Positions 26,796-35,973 of a DNA stretch of 64,000 nt are shown one piece after another. The DNA comes from Bradyrhizobium sp. CER78. Its GTDB lineage: Bacteria > Pseudomonadota > Alphaproteobacteria > Rhizobiales > Xanthobacteraceae. Location: positions 1 to 64,000 of the forward strand of contig NZ_JARVWP010000016.1 in assembly GCF_029846235.1 (NCBI RefSeq), read 5' to 3'. The position numbers and the translations under genes were made by a program. Under the pieces are notes generated by a model. The model did not search any database and was not told the origin of the DNA. It saw only the letters and a list, made by a program, of their open reading frames with translations. Every line of letters begins with the position of its first letter. The first letter of the stretch is position 1.

Positions 26796-27713
26796 TTGAG
26801 GCTCGTCAGGTCGCTCTCGTTGCGCAGTTGGGTGCTCACCGGCGCCGTTGCCGTTTGCTTTGCGATTTCCGGAACCGTCACGACGACGGGGAGTTCCGCG
26901 CAGGCCAGCTCGACCCTCGAAGAGCGCAAGCTGCCGATGAAGTTCAGCTGGATCGCCTGTCAGCCGAATTGCCGCGGCTGGGTGTCCGCGGTCGGCATCA
27001 TCACGGCCGATAGTCCCAAGGAGTTCGACGAGTTCGCGCGCAGCCGCCAGCTCAACGGCGCCACCATCGTGCTCGACTCCAGCGGCGGCTCGGTCAACGA
27101 CGCAATCGCGCTCGGCCGCCGCTTCCGCGGTCTCGGCGCGCTGACCACGGTCGGCACCAGCGTCGTCGGCCACGCCGCGCAGGGCGACCGCGCGAGCGTG
27201 CTGCCGGACGCCTATTGCGAGTCGATGTGCGTATTCCTGCTGCTGTCGGGCAAGACGCGCTATGTGCCGCCGGCGGCCCACGTCCGCGTGCATCAGATCT
27301 GGATGGGCGACCGCGCCGACGATGCCAAGGCCGCCAGCTACACCGCGCAGGACCTGATGATCGTCGAGCGCGACATCGGCCGTCTCGCCAAGTACACCTT
27401 CGATATGGGCGGTGCCGGCGAGCTGCTGTCGCTCGCACTCAGCGTGCCGCCGTGGGAAGACCTGCACGAATTGTCGGCGGCCGAATTGCGGCTGAGCAAT
27501 CTCGTCACCACGGATGCCGTCGCCGACGTGCTGCCGCGGCAGGACAATTCAATTCCCATGGCCGAGGCGAAGCCGAAGAACAACGATCGCTTCGTGAGCA
27601 CCGCCATGGAGGGTGAGGTGCAGCCGCAGGCCGCGAAGGCGACCAAGACCGCCGAGGCCGCCGTTCCGGTCGGCGCCAGCGCCGCGCCGCCGCCGGTCCA
27701 GCCGGCTCAGTAG
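26796..27713 (+). CDS. Secreted ClpP-like periplasmic protein (copy 2)
   Basis: A 305-residue exported protein sharing the plan of the gene at 23388. It has a signal peptide, then LDSSGGSVNDAIALG (about 93-107), ESMCVFLLLSG with candidate nucleophile Ser143 flanked by Cys141 and Cys145, and HVRVHQIWMG with candidate His166. The order matches ClpP. The C terminus is an Ala/Pro-rich low-complexity tail. The TTG at 26796 is preferred as start, since GGGGAAGGA lies 6 nt upstream and a signal peptide then begins at residue 1; ATG 26730 is the alternative. Confidence 0.72.
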   Translation: MRLVRSLSLRSWVLTGAVAVCFAISGTVTTTGSSAQASSTLEERKLPMKFSWIACQPNCRGWVSAVGIITADSPKEFDEFARSRQLNGATIVLDSSGGSVNDAIALGRRFRGLGALTTVGTSVVGHAAQGDRASVLPDAYCESMCVFLLLSGKTRYVPPAAHVRVHQIWMGDRADDAKAASYTAQDLMIVERDIGRLAKYTFDMGGAGELLSLALSVPPWEDLHELSAAELRLSNLVTTDAVADVLPRQDNSIPMAEAKPKNNDRFVSTAMEGEVQPQAAKATKTAEAAVPVGASAAPPPVQPAQ

Positions 27714-27739
27714 GAGAGGGCTTGCGCCGGCAGTCAGGC

Positions 27740-28186
27740 TTACGCCGGCTGCTTTGCCTTGGCCTCGATCTGGCCGATCGCATCGACCACCGCATCGAAC
27801 GTCAAGAGCGTCGAGGCATGACGGGCCTTGTAGTCGCGCACCGGCTCGAGCAGCGCGATGTCGGCCCATTTGCCGCCCTGCGGGGGCTGGCCATTTTCCT
27901 TCAGCATCTTGCGGACCGTCTCGCGCAAGCCGCGCAGCTCCTCTGCGGTCGACCCCACCACATGGCTTGCCATGATCGAGGAGGAGGCTTGGCCGAGCGC
28001 GCAGGCCTTCACGTCATGGGCGAAGTCCGTCACCACGGGGCCGTCCATCTTGAGGTCGACCTTGACGGTCGAACCGCACAGTTTGGAGTGCGCGGTGGCG
28101 CTGGCGTCCGGGTCGGACAGCCGTCCGAGGCGCGGAATATTGCCGGCCAACTCGATGATCCGCTTGTTGTAAATGTCGTTCAGCAT
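27740..28186 (-). CDS. IscU/NifU-type iron-sulfur scaffold-like protein lacking the third Cys
   Basis: A 148-residue protein of the NifU N-terminal/IscU family, which normally assembles Fe-S clusters on three cysteines. Two are visible, in SKLCGST (Cys37) and KACALGQ (Cys62). At the position of the third, the sequence reads ARHASTLLTF, with Ser125 where Cys is expected. Cluster assembly would then need another ligand, or the protein may act as a carrier. It is divergent from folE with 238 bp between, and no isc or suf genes are nearby. Confidence 0.85.
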   Translation of the reverse strand: MLNDIYNKRIIELAGNIPRLGRLSDPDASATAHSKLCGSTVKVDLKMDGPVVTDFAHDVKACALGQASSSIMASHVVGSTAEELRGLRETVRKMLKENGQPPQGGKWADIALLEPVRDYKARHASTLLTFDAVVDAIGQIEAKAKQPA

Positions 28187-28424
28187 GGGGACAGATGCCT
28201 GGTTCCGGCCGTGCCGGGCGCTCTTGGCGGCTGGGATTCACCGTCCTATATATGGACCGCAGCGCCGGAAACATAGCCCGGCCATGCGGCCACCGCGGAC
28301 CACATCCGCCGTTGTGGTGCTACAAAAGGGGACTCAGGCGCCCGGCGGTTCGACAGCCCGCCCCGTCTGCCCGGTGACACATCCGGCCCGAGGGCAGTGC
28401 CAGGGCCGGTCGAACGGAGAAGAC

Positions 28425-29105
28425 ATGGACGCCTTGATCAAACCGATTCGCCCGAACAAGCCGGCCGACGCGAAGCCAGGCGAGCTCGACCCTTCAGAAT
28501 TCTTGGCGGCGGCCGTCCGTGCCGACCAGCCGCGCCCGTCGCGGGCCGAGGCCGAGGACGCCGTGAAGACCCTGCTCGCCTATATCGGCGAGAACACCGG
28601 CCGCGAGGGCCTCCTCGACACGCCGCGCCGCGTCGTCGAAGCCTATGACGAGCTCTATCAGGGCTACCATCAGTGCCCGGCCGAAGTGCTGAACCGCACC
28701 TTCGGCGAGACCGCAGGCTACGACGATTTCGTCCTGGTCCGCGACATCGAATTCACCTCGCAGTGCGAGCATCATATGATGCCGTTCTACGGCAAGGCGC
28801 ATATTGCCTACACGCCGGTGGAGCGCGTCGTCGGCCTCTCCAAGCTGGCGCGGCTGACCGACATCTTCGCCCGTCGCCTGCAGACCCAGGAGCATCTCAC
28901 CGCGCAGGTTGCAGCCGCGATCGACGAGGTACTGAAGCCCCGCGGCGTTGCCGTGCTGATCGAGGCGGAGCATACCTGCATGTCGGTGCGCGGCGTCGCC
29001 AAGCATGGTGCGTCGACCTTCACCAGCCGCTTCACCGGCATGTTCCGCGACAATCCGGCGGAGCAGCAGCGTTTCCTGTCCCTGGTGCGAGGACCGAACC
29101 GGTAA
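28425..29105 (+). CDS. folE: GTP cyclohydrolase I
   Basis: A 226-residue enzyme that converts GTP to 7,8-dihydroneopterin triphosphate, the first step of tetrahydrofolate synthesis. Zinc ligands are visible: Cys114 and His117 in QCEHHMMPF, and Cys185 in EHTCMSVRG, so this is the zinc-dependent type IA enzyme. The substrate-binding VVGLSKLARL motif is present. The ATG at 28425 follows GGAGAAG. About 45 residues precede the core, as in other alphaproteobacterial FolE. hisI follows 28 bp downstream on the same strand. Confidence 0.97.
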   Translation: MDALIKPIRPNKPADAKPGELDPSEFLAAAVRADQPRPSRAEAEDAVKTLLAYIGENTGREGLLDTPRRVVEAYDELYQGYHQCPAEVLNRTFGETAGYDDFVLVRDIEFTSQCEHHMMPFYGKAHIAYTPVERVVGLSKLARLTDIFARRLQTQEHLTAQVAAAIDEVLKPRGVAVLIEAEHTCMSVRGVAKHGASTFTSRFTGMFRDNPAEQQRFLSLVRGPNR

Positions 29106-29133
29106 CCTCGCATTTTCCCGAGCGAGGTTTTCC

Positions 29134-29562
29134 GTGTCCGCATCGACCCACGATCACGACCGCGAAGAGGGGCTGGACTTCCAGCCCAAATTCGACGCGG
29201 CAGGTCTTGTGACCTGCGTCGCGACCGATGTCGCGACCGGCGACGTGCTGATGGTCGCGCACATGAACGACGAAGCCCTGCGCAAGACGATCGCGACCGG
29301 CGAGGGCTGGTACTTCAGCCGCTCGCGCAATGCGCTGTGGCGCAAGGGCGAGAGCTCGGGCCAGACCCAGCGCGTGGTCGAGATCCGGATGGATTGCGAT
29401 CAGGACGCGGTGTGGATCAAGGTCGAGCAGATCGGCGCGGCCTGCCACACCGGACGGCGCTCCTGCTTCTATCGCGCGGTGAAGGGCGAGGGCGGTGACA
29501 TCAGCCTGTCATTCGTCGACGCCGAGCGGATATTCGATCCGGCGCAGGTCTATCGCAAATAG
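29134..29562 (+). CDS. hisI: Phosphoribosyl-AMP cyclohydrolase
   Basis: A 142-residue enzyme of histidine biosynthesis that opens the purine ring of phosphoribosyl-AMP. The zinc and magnesium motifs RMDCDQDAV and ACHTGRRSCFYR are present, and MVAHMNDEALRKT is typical of HisI. It is a single-function HisI with no HisE fusion. The GTG at 29134 has GCGAGG upstream and gives the standard N terminus. The 28-bp gap to folE suggests co-transcription. Confidence 0.96.
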   Translation: MSASTHDHDREEGLDFQPKFDAAGLVTCVATDVATGDVLMVAHMNDEALRKTIATGEGWYFSRSRNALWRKGESSGQTQRVVEIRMDCDQDAVWIKVEQIGAACHTGRRSCFYRAVKGEGGDISLSFVDAERIFDPAQVYRK

Positions 29563-29629
29563 CGGCATCCGCGCGTGTCGGGCCTTAACGTGCCGTTAAC
29601 CATAATTACGGCAGGTTGACAGGACATGG

Positions 29630-30670
29630 GTGCCGATTGCCGGCGCCCGGCAAGGCACCGGATCAATGGTGGTCGACCTCTTCACTGCGACGGCTTCGGC
29701 GGGTGTCGATCCTTCGCGCCTGAAGGTCGCGAGCTCGATCAAGCAGGCGGCCGCGACCACCGGCACCAGCTTCGAATATCTGCTCACCACCGCGAAGATG
29801 GAATCCAATTTCAATCCGCGGGCCGGCGCGACCACCTCGTCGGCGCATGGACTTTATCAATTCATCGACCAGACCTGGCTCGGCACCGTCAAGGAAGCGG
29901 GGAGCCAGCTCGGCTACGGCCAGTATGCCGATGCCATCACCAAGAATTCCGACGGCAGCTATTCGGTCAGCGATCCCTCCGCACGGAGCGCGGTGATGAA
30001 GCTGCGCGACGATCCCGATGCGGCGTCGTCGATGGCGGCAGTGCTGACGCAGTCCAACAGCTTCAAGCTCACCGGCACGCTCGGCCGTCGCCCGACCGAC
30101 GCCGAGCTGTACATGGCGCATTTCATGGGCGTTGGCGGCGCCGGCAAGCTGATCTCGAGCGCCGAGGACAGCCCGAGCGCCAGCGCGGCCGCGATGTTTC
30201 CGAAGGCGGCCGCGGCGAACCAGTCGATTTTCTACGACAAGTCGGGCAGCGCGCGCAGCGTCAGCCAGGTCTATTCGGTGTTGACCACGCGCTATGCCGC
30301 GGCTGCGAATTCCAAGGACACGCGCACCGCCTATGCCGCGGCGGGCGGCGACACCATGAGCCCTTACGCGATCGCCAGCGCCGCGCCGACGCAAGCGGTG
30401 TCGATGGACACCGCGTCGTATCTCTCGACCTTCCCGAATGCCGGTGCGGCCTCATCAGCCGGTGCGACCTCGACCGTCGCATCGGCGCAGCCGGCGCCGG
30501 CCTTCCGCTCGCTCTACCAGGGCGGCGAACGTTCCGAGCCGATTTCACCTGCCGTGCAGGAGCTGTGGGGCAATTCCTCCGCGCTGACCACGTCGGCGAC
30601 GCCGAAGGTCCGTGCGCCCGGCCGGCTTGATCTGTTCAGCGATCCGAACGGCACCTACAGCAACGGCTAG
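29630..30670 (+). CDS. Lytic transglycosylase-like (SLT fold) protein
   Basis: A 346-residue protein with a lysozyme-like SLT domain at about residues 45-190. The catalytic Glu is likely Glu58 in TTAKMESNFNP, followed by the AHGLYQFIDQTWLG motif typical of the family. There is no obvious signal peptide, so export may need another route, such as flagellar or prophage-like secretion. The C-terminal 150 residues are Ala/Ser/Thr-rich. The GTG at 29630 has AGGA 6 nt upstream; ATG 29666 is possible. It would cut glycan strands of peptidoglycan. Confidence 0.82.
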   Translation: MPIAGARQGTGSMVVDLFTATASAGVDPSRLKVASSIKQAAATTGTSFEYLLTTAKMESNFNPRAGATTSSAHGLYQFIDQTWLGTVKEAGSQLGYGQYADAITKNSDGSYSVSDPSARSAVMKLRDDPDAASSMAAVLTQSNSFKLTGTLGRRPTDAELYMAHFMGVGGAGKLISSAEDSPSASAAAMFPKAAAANQSIFYDKSGSARSVSQVYSVLTTRYAAAANSKDTRTAYAAAGGDTMSPYAIASAAPTQAVSMDTASYLSTFPNAGAASSAGATSTVASAQPAPAFRSLYQGGERSEPISPAVQELWGNSSALTTSATPKVRAPGRLDLFSDPNGTYSNG

Positions 30671-30834
30671 TGCTGCCTTGCTGCGCGCGCGAAGCCGCGC
30701 GCCAGTGCCGTCTTAACGAAACGTCAATAATCCCAAATGTTTATGGTGAACCCTTTGTTAAGCGTCATGGTTTATTTTTCCTTGTAGTTGGTATCGTAAG
30801 TCGATGCCGTTTCGTTGCGTAAGCCGGAAGGACC

Positions 30835-32016
30835 ATGATCGTTCGGCAGTTCATTAGTTGGATTAGGACCGCTCCGGCAGGCGAGCGGGCAGAGGCGACG
30901 CGGGCGTTGGCCCGAGCCTGGCTCATTTCAGATCTCACCGAGGACGACCGCATCGCAGCCGAAGGCGCGCTGCTGATGCTGCTCGACGACCCGTCGCCGC
31001 TGGTGCGACAGGCGATGGCCGAGGTGTTCGCACACAGCACGGAGGCGCCGGCTGCGATCGTGCAGGCGCTGTCGGCCGATCAGCCGGCGATCGCGCTGCC
31101 CGTGCTGGAGCATTCACCGCTCCTGATCGATGCCGATCTCGTCGACATCGTCGCGACCGGCTCCGACGAGATGCAGTGCGCGATCGCGCGCCGCGTCAAC
31201 CTTCCGGCCTCCGTCGCTGCGGCGATCGCCGAGGTCGGCTCGGCCGCGGCCGCGCTCGAGCTGATCGAGAATCCCTATGCCGGGCTTGCGCCATTCTCCT
31301 GGGACCGCATCGTCGAGCGCCACGGCCATCTCGCGGCTATCAGGGAATCGATGCTGGCGCTGGATGACCTGCCGTCGGCGACGCGGCTGGCGCTGGTCGC
31401 AAAGCTCTCCGACACGCTGGCGCAATTCGTCGTGGCGCGAAACTGGCTCGGCGCCGATCGCGCCGACCGCATCGCCGGCGAGGCGAAGGAGCGCTCCACA
31501 GTGAACATCGCCGCGCGCGCTCTCGGCGACGACATGCAGAACCTGATCACGCATCTGCGCGCCACCGGGCAACTGACTGCCGGGCTGATCCTGCGCGCGC
31601 TGCTGTCGGGCAATCTCGATCTGTTCGGCGCTGCGCTGGCCGAATTGTCCGGACTGCCCTATGGCCGCGTCTCCGCGCTGTTGAACGACCGCGGCGGCAA
31701 CGGCCTGCAGGCGCTGCTGCGGCGCGCCGGCCTGCCGGAATCGACCTATGCGGCGTTCCGCGTCGCGCTCGAGGCCAGCCACGAGGTCGGCTACGTCGAC
31801 AGCGGCGACGGTGCGGCGCGGCTGCATCGCCGCATGGTCGAGCGGGTGCTGACCCATTGCGAGACTGACCGTTCGGCGGCCGAGCCGCTCTTGATCCTGC
31901 TGCGTCGCTTTGCGACCGAATCGGCCCGCGAGGATGCGCGCATGTTCTGCGAGGAGCTCGCCGCCGAAGACGCGGTCGCGGTGCTGCCCTACGACGACGA
32001 TCTCATCGCGGCCTGA
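30835..32016 (+). CDS. DUF2336 domain protein
   Basis: A 393-residue soluble protein that is largely alpha-helical, with HEAT-like repeats such as LLMLLDDPSPLVRQAMAEVFA and ALPVLEHSPLLIDADLV. This layout is characteristic of DUF2336, an alphaproteobacterial family often encoded near response regulators. The ATG at 30835 follows GGAAGGA. A CheY-like regulator and an Hpt protein lie just downstream on the opposite strand, which hints at a shared signalling role. Confidence 0.85.
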   Translation: MIVRQFISWIRTAPAGERAEATRALARAWLISDLTEDDRIAAEGALLMLLDDPSPLVRQAMAEVFAHSTEAPAAIVQALSADQPAIALPVLEHSPLLIDADLVDIVATGSDEMQCAIARRVNLPASVAAAIAEVGSAAAALELIENPYAGLAPFSWDRIVERHGHLAAIRESMLALDDLPSATRLALVAKLSDTLAQFVVARNWLGADRADRIAGEAKERSTVNIAARALGDDMQNLITHLRATGQLTAGLILRALLSGNLDLFGAALAELSGLPYGRVSALLNDRGGNGLQALLRRAGLPESTYAAFRVALEASHEVGYVDSGDGAARLHRRMVERVLTHCETDRSAAEPLLILLRRFATESAREDARMFCEELAAEDAVAVLPYDDDLIAA

Positions 32017-32073
32017 CGGCCGCGTTTCCTTCCGATTTGACGATGATTGAAGCCGCGGCCTTGCGCCGCGGCG

Positions 32074-32652
32074 CTATTCGCCCGGCACGATGCTCGGCGC
32101 GAGGATGGCCTCGAGATGCTCGGGGCGGTCGCGATTGGCGTGGGTCAGGAATTCATCGGCGATGCCGCGGAGCTGCTTGCTCAGCACGCCGGCGACGACC
32201 GCGGTGTCGAGCTTGGTGCGGTTGCGCACGATTGCCTGCACGGCGTTGATGTGGTGGGCGATCAGCTGGGCAGGCACGGCGGCGAGGTCGGGCGCGTGCT
32301 CGATGATGCGGCACAGGCTCTCGGCGGCTGCGGCGGCCGACGGATAGCCGAATGTTGCGGCATCGCCCTTGATGTCGTGCGCGGCGCGGAACAGCTCCTC
32401 GCGGGTCTTGTCGTTGAAGCCCTCGCGCAGCGCGGTGGCGTGCGCGGCGGAGAGGCGGTCGGCCTCGATCGTCATCCATTCCTTGAACTCGCTCGACAGT
32501 CCGGCGAGCGCCTTTTCCGCGCGGCCGACCGGATCGTCGAGGTCGCTCTCGGGGACCCGCAGCAGCATCTTGCGCAGCGGGTTCGGCTGCGTGATCACAT
32601 GATGCGTGCCGAAGCTCTTGACCTCGATCGTTCCGGGTTTGTCTTTCGCCAT
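32074..32652 (-). CDS. Stand-alone histidine phosphotransfer (Hpt) domain protein
   Basis: A 192-residue protein with a four-helix Hpt domain at about residues 75-185. The phospho-accepting His92 is in RAAHDIKGDAATFGYP, the usual HxxKG pattern. It would relay phosphate between a hybrid kinase and a response regulator. It starts 9 bp after the stop of the CheY-like gene, so the two are an operon and probable partners. Confidence 0.9.
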   Translation of the reverse strand: MAKDKPGTIEVKSFGTHHVITQPNPLRKMLLRVPESDLDDPVGRAEKALAGLSSEFKEWMTIEADRLSAAHATALREGFNDKTREELFRAAHDIKGDAATFGYPSAAAAAESLCRIIEHAPDLAAVPAQLIAHHINAVQAIVRNRTKLDTAVVAGVLSKQLRGIADEFLTHANRDRPEHLEAILAPSIVPGE

Positions 32653-32661
32653 GGCGATATC

Positions 32662-33207
32662 CTAAATAGACGAGCGCGCCTTTTCGAGCAGCGACGGCTG
32701 TTGCAGCACCTCGACCTCGCCGCTGCCGCGGCGTTCGGGGCCGATATAGGTGTTGGTGGTGTTGCGGCGGCGGTCGGGGCCGAAATAGGTCTTGGTCTTG
32801 ATGAACGGGCGCGGATTGGCGACCACGTTCATGATCCGCTGGTACAGCCCCTTGGCCGAGATCGGCTTGGCCAGGAATTCGGTGACGCCGGCATCGCGTG
32901 CCACCGTGACGCGGCGCTTCTCGGAATGCCCGGTCAGCATGATGATCGGCGCGTAGGGGTTGCCCTTGGATTCCGGCTGCCGGATCATCTGCGCGAGCTC
33001 GAGCCCGTCGAAGATCGGCATCGACCAGTCGGTGATGACGATGTCGGGCACATAGTGCGTATACATCTCGAGCGCGGTGGCGCCGTCCTCGGCCTCATAG
33101 ACTTCGCGCGCGCCGAACGAATGCAGCAGCGTGCGCAGGATGCGGCGCATGTGCGGATTGTCGTCGCAAATTAAAAATCGCAGCTTGTTGAAATCGATGC
33201 GATACAT
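32662..33207 (-). CDS. CheY-like single-domain response regulator with GP[DE]RR tail
   Basis: A 181-residue protein. The receiver domain (residues 9-130) has all key residues: Asp15-Asp16, phospho-acceptor Asp60 in VITDWSMP, Thr92 and Lys114. The C-terminal tail has two copies of a short motif, FGPDRR (142-147) and IGPERR (155-160), which may be a partner-docking signal. There is no DNA-binding output domain. MYRIDFNK at 33207 is the best start. It is followed by the Hpt gene after 9 bp. Confidence 0.92.
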   Translation of the reverse strand: MYRIDFNKLRFLICDDNPHMRRILRTLLHSFGAREVYEAEDGATALEMYTHYVPDIVITDWSMPIFDGLELAQMIRQPESKGNPYAPIIMLTGHSEKRRVTVARDAGVTEFLAKPISAKGLYQRIMNVVANPRPFIKTKTYFGPDRRRNTTNTYIGPERRGSGEVEVLQQPSLLEKARSSI

Positions 33208-33313
33208 GGTCCGGTCCCGAACGGGCATACCGGGCCAAACGCGGTATTACCCGACGTTAACCATATCCCGCCCGGGTTAATGATTGGTTGCCGGGCAGGG
33301 GCGAACGCGGCCG

Positions 33314-34093
33314 TCAGTAGCCGAACTGCTCGCGCAGGATGCGCTCCTCCAGCGAATGGCCGGGGTCGAACAGCATCCGCATCGCAATCGTCTTGTCAGA
33401 GAGCACCTCGACGCGGCGGACGTCGCGGACCTCGTCATGGTCGGCGACCGCCGCGACCGGGCGCTTCTCGCCCTCGATCACCTCGATCACCACGAAGGCG
33501 GAATTCGGCAGCAGCGCGCCGCGCCAGCGCCGCGGCCGGAACGCGCTGATCGGGGTCAGCGCCAGCAGCGCCGCGTTGATCGGCAGGATCGGGCCCTGGG
33601 CCGAGAGGTTGTAGGCGGTCGATCCGGCCGGCGTCGCCACCAGGATGCCGTCGGCCATCAGTTCGGGCATCCGCTCGTGCTCGTCGATCAGGATGCGCAG
33701 CTTGGCGACCTGATAGGTCTGCCGGAACAGCGCGACCTCGTTGATGGCGTGATGCAGGTGCACGGCGCCGTGGATGTCGGTCGCGCGCATCAGGAGCGGA
33801 TTGATCAGCGACTCCCGCGACGCCGCAAGCCGCGTGCGCAGATCGTGCGTCGAATATTCGTTCATCAGGAAGCCGACGGTGCCGCGATGCATGCCGTAGA
33901 TCGGCTTGCCGCTGCGCATGTTGGCGTGCAGCGTCTGCAACATCAATCCGTCGCCGCCGAGCGCAACCACGACGTCGGCGTCGGCGGCCGAATGGTTGCC
34001 GTACATCGCAGTCAGCTGCTCGAGCGCCGTCTGCGCTTCCGCACTCGCGCTGGCGACGAAGGCGATCTTGTCATACCGCTTGGGGCTAGCCAT
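33314..34093 (-). CDS. nadK: NAD kinase
   Basis: A 259-residue ATP-NAD kinase making NADP. The GGDG motif is at residues 46-49 (VVALGGDGLMLQT), and NEYS and TPAGSTAYNLSAQGP motifs complete the active site. The length fits the short alphaproteobacterial form. The promoter region upstream (34094-34347) is shared with a divergent carboxypeptidase gene and carries a palindromic repeat. Confidence 0.96.
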   Translation of the reverse strand: MASPKRYDKIAFVASASAEAQTALEQLTAMYGNHSAADADVVVALGGDGLMLQTLHANMRSGKPIYGMHRGTVGFLMNEYSTHDLRTRLAASRESLINPLLMRATDIHGAVHLHHAINEVALFRQTYQVAKLRILIDEHERMPELMADGILVATPAGSTAYNLSAQGPILPINAALLALTPISAFRPRRWRGALLPNSAFVVIEVIEGEKRPVAAVADHDEVRDVRRVEVLSDKTIAMRMLFDPGHSLEERILREQFGY

Positions 34094-34239
34094 CGCTCAC
34101 GAACTCTTTTGGCCCGGATTACGCCGCGCTCGTCTATACATCCCGGGCGGCCTTGTCGAGATGGTCCGGGAACGGACCGCACGCCACACCGGTGCCGCCA
34201 GGCTATCGTAGTTTATGGCGCGGAGCCCGGTTCTGACGA

Positions 34240-34318
34240 CTCGGGCTCTAGATTTTGATTTTGACGCGTTTTCTTCACGCGAACCGGTATCCACTTCGCT
34301 CGAAAACGCTTTGATATG
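34240..34318. repeat. Second type of Bradyrhizobium palindromic repeat
   Basis: Contains GACGCGTTTTCTTCACGCG and GAACCGGTATCCACTTCGCT followed by CGAAAACGCT, with inner arms that can pair (AGCGTTTTCG against CGCGTTTTC-type sequence on the other strand). I recognise this element from many Bradyrhizobium intergenic regions. It ends about 30 bp before the start of the S10 peptidase gene. Confidence 0.65.
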
Positions 34319-34347
34319 CGTAAACGTCGGCCCAGGGAGTGAACGGC

Positions 34348-35952
34348 ATGGCTAACAGTTTTGCGACACGGCTCGCGGCAGCGCTGCTGGTCGCCTGCCT
34401 TGTAACCGCGGCGCGGGCCGAGGACGAGGCTCCGCAGCCATCGCCGTCGCCGAGCGCGCAGGCCCCAAACGGTCAGAATCCAGGCGGTCAGACCCCAAGC
34501 GGCCAAAAGGGCCGGGGAGGCCGCGGCGAGGCGGGCTCCGGCGCCAATGCCGCGGCCAATGCGGCGACCGCCGAGCAGCACCGTCTGCCGCCGGACTCCA
34601 CCACAAAGCAGTCGGTGGCGCTGCCGGGCCGCACGTTGAATTTCAGCGCGACCGCGGGCTCGATCCGCGTGTTCGACGACAAGGGCGAGCCGCTCGCCGA
34701 CATCGCCTACACCTCCTACCAGCTCGACGGCGCCGAGAAGGCGAACCGTCCGGTGACGTTCCTGTTCAATGGCGGGCCGGGGTCCGCGTCGGCCTGGCTG
34801 CAATTCGGCAATGTCGGGCCGTGGCGGCTGCCGTTCGACGGCGACGGCGCGGTGTCCTCGGCCTCGCCCGAGCTGCAGGCGAATGCCGACACTTGGCTCG
34901 ATTTTACCGATCTGGTCTTCATCGATCCGGTCGGCACCGGCTACAGCCGTTTCGTCACGACGTCTGAGGATGCGCGCAAGCGCTTCTTCACCGTCGACGG
35001 CGATGCCAATTCGGTCGCGCTGGTGATCCGGCGCTGGCTGGAGAAATACGACCGGCTGACGTCGCCGAAATATGTCGTCGGCGAAAGCTATGGCGGCATC
35101 CGCGGGCCGAAGGTGGTGCGCAATCTGCAAATGCAGCAGGGCGTCGGCGTACGCGGCCTCGTGCTGATCTCGCCGGTGCTCGATTTCCGCGACTATGCCG
35201 GCTCGAGCATCCTGCAATATGTCGCGAGCCTGCCGACCATGGCGGCGGTCGCGCGACAGGCCAAGGGTCCGGTGACCCGCGAGGATCTCGCCGACGTCGA
35301 GAGCTATGCGCGCGGCGATTTCCTGCTCGATCTCGTCAAGGGGCAGGCCGACACTGAGGCTACCACGCGGCTCGCCGACAAGGTCGCAAGCCTGACCGGC
35401 ATCGATCAGGCGGTGAGCCGCAGGCTCGCCGGCCGTTTCGACATCGGCGAATTCCGCCGCGAGTTCGATCGCAAGAACGGCAAGGTGACCGGCCGCTACG
35501 ATGCCTCGATCGAAGGCTTCGATCCCTATCCGGACTCCAGCTACTTCCGCTTCAACGATCCCTCCGGCGATCCCCTGATGGCGCCCTTGACCAGCGCCGC
35601 CGTCGATCTCACCACGCGCAGGCTGAACTGGCGGCCGGACGGCTCGTATCATCTGCTCAGCGAGACCGTGAACAAGGCCTGGGAGTTCGGTCACGGCATC
35701 AATCCGGCAGAGTCAGTGACGCAGCTGCGCCAGATGCTGGCGCTCGATCCGAAGATGAGGCTCCTGGTCGGCCACGGCCTGTTCGATCTCGCAACGCCGT
35801 ATTTCGCCTCCAGGATCATCCTCGACCAGCTGCCGGCCTTCGCCGGTCCAAGCCGCACCAAGCTTGCGGTCTATCCCGGCGGCCACATGTTCTACTCCCG
35901 TGACGGCTCGCGCCAGGCCTTCCGCAAAGAAGTCGAGGCGCTGGTGAAGTGA
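34348..35952 (+). CDS. S10 family serine carboxypeptidase
   Basis: A 534-residue secreted peptidase. A signal peptide (to about residue 24) leads into a Pro/Gly-rich low-complexity linker of about 60 residues, then the alpha/beta-hydrolase core. FNGGPGSASAW is the oxyanion motif, the nucleophile is Ser247 in GESYGG, and the Asp and His fall in GLFDLATPY and YPGGHMFY. The family trims C-terminal residues at acidic pH. The ATG at 34348 follows CAGGGAG by 8 nt, which favours it over the GTG nine bases earlier. Confidence 0.93.
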   Translation: MANSFATRLAAALLVACLVTAARAEDEAPQPSPSPSAQAPNGQNPGGQTPSGQKGRGGRGEAGSGANAAANAATAEQHRLPPDSTTKQSVALPGRTLNFSATAGSIRVFDDKGEPLADIAYTSYQLDGAEKANRPVTFLFNGGPGSASAWLQFGNVGPWRLPFDGDGAVSSASPELQANADTWLDFTDLVFIDPVGTGYSRFVTTSEDARKRFFTVDGDANSVALVIRRWLEKYDRLTSPKYVVGESYGGIRGPKVVRNLQMQQGVGVRGLVLISPVLDFRDYAGSSILQYVASLPTMAAVARQAKGPVTREDLADVESYARGDFLLDLVKGQADTEATTRLADKVASLTGIDQAVSRRLAGRFDIGEFRREFDRKNGKVTGRYDASIEGFDPYPDSSYFRFNDPSGDPLMAPLTSAAVDLTTRRLNWRPDGSYHLLSETVNKAWEFGHGINPAESVTQLRQMLALDPKMRLLVGHGLFDLATPYFASRIILDQLPAFAGPSRTKLAVYPGGHMFYSRDGSRQAFRKEVEALVK

Positions 35953-35973
35953 GGGGTGCGGCCGGTGCCGCAT

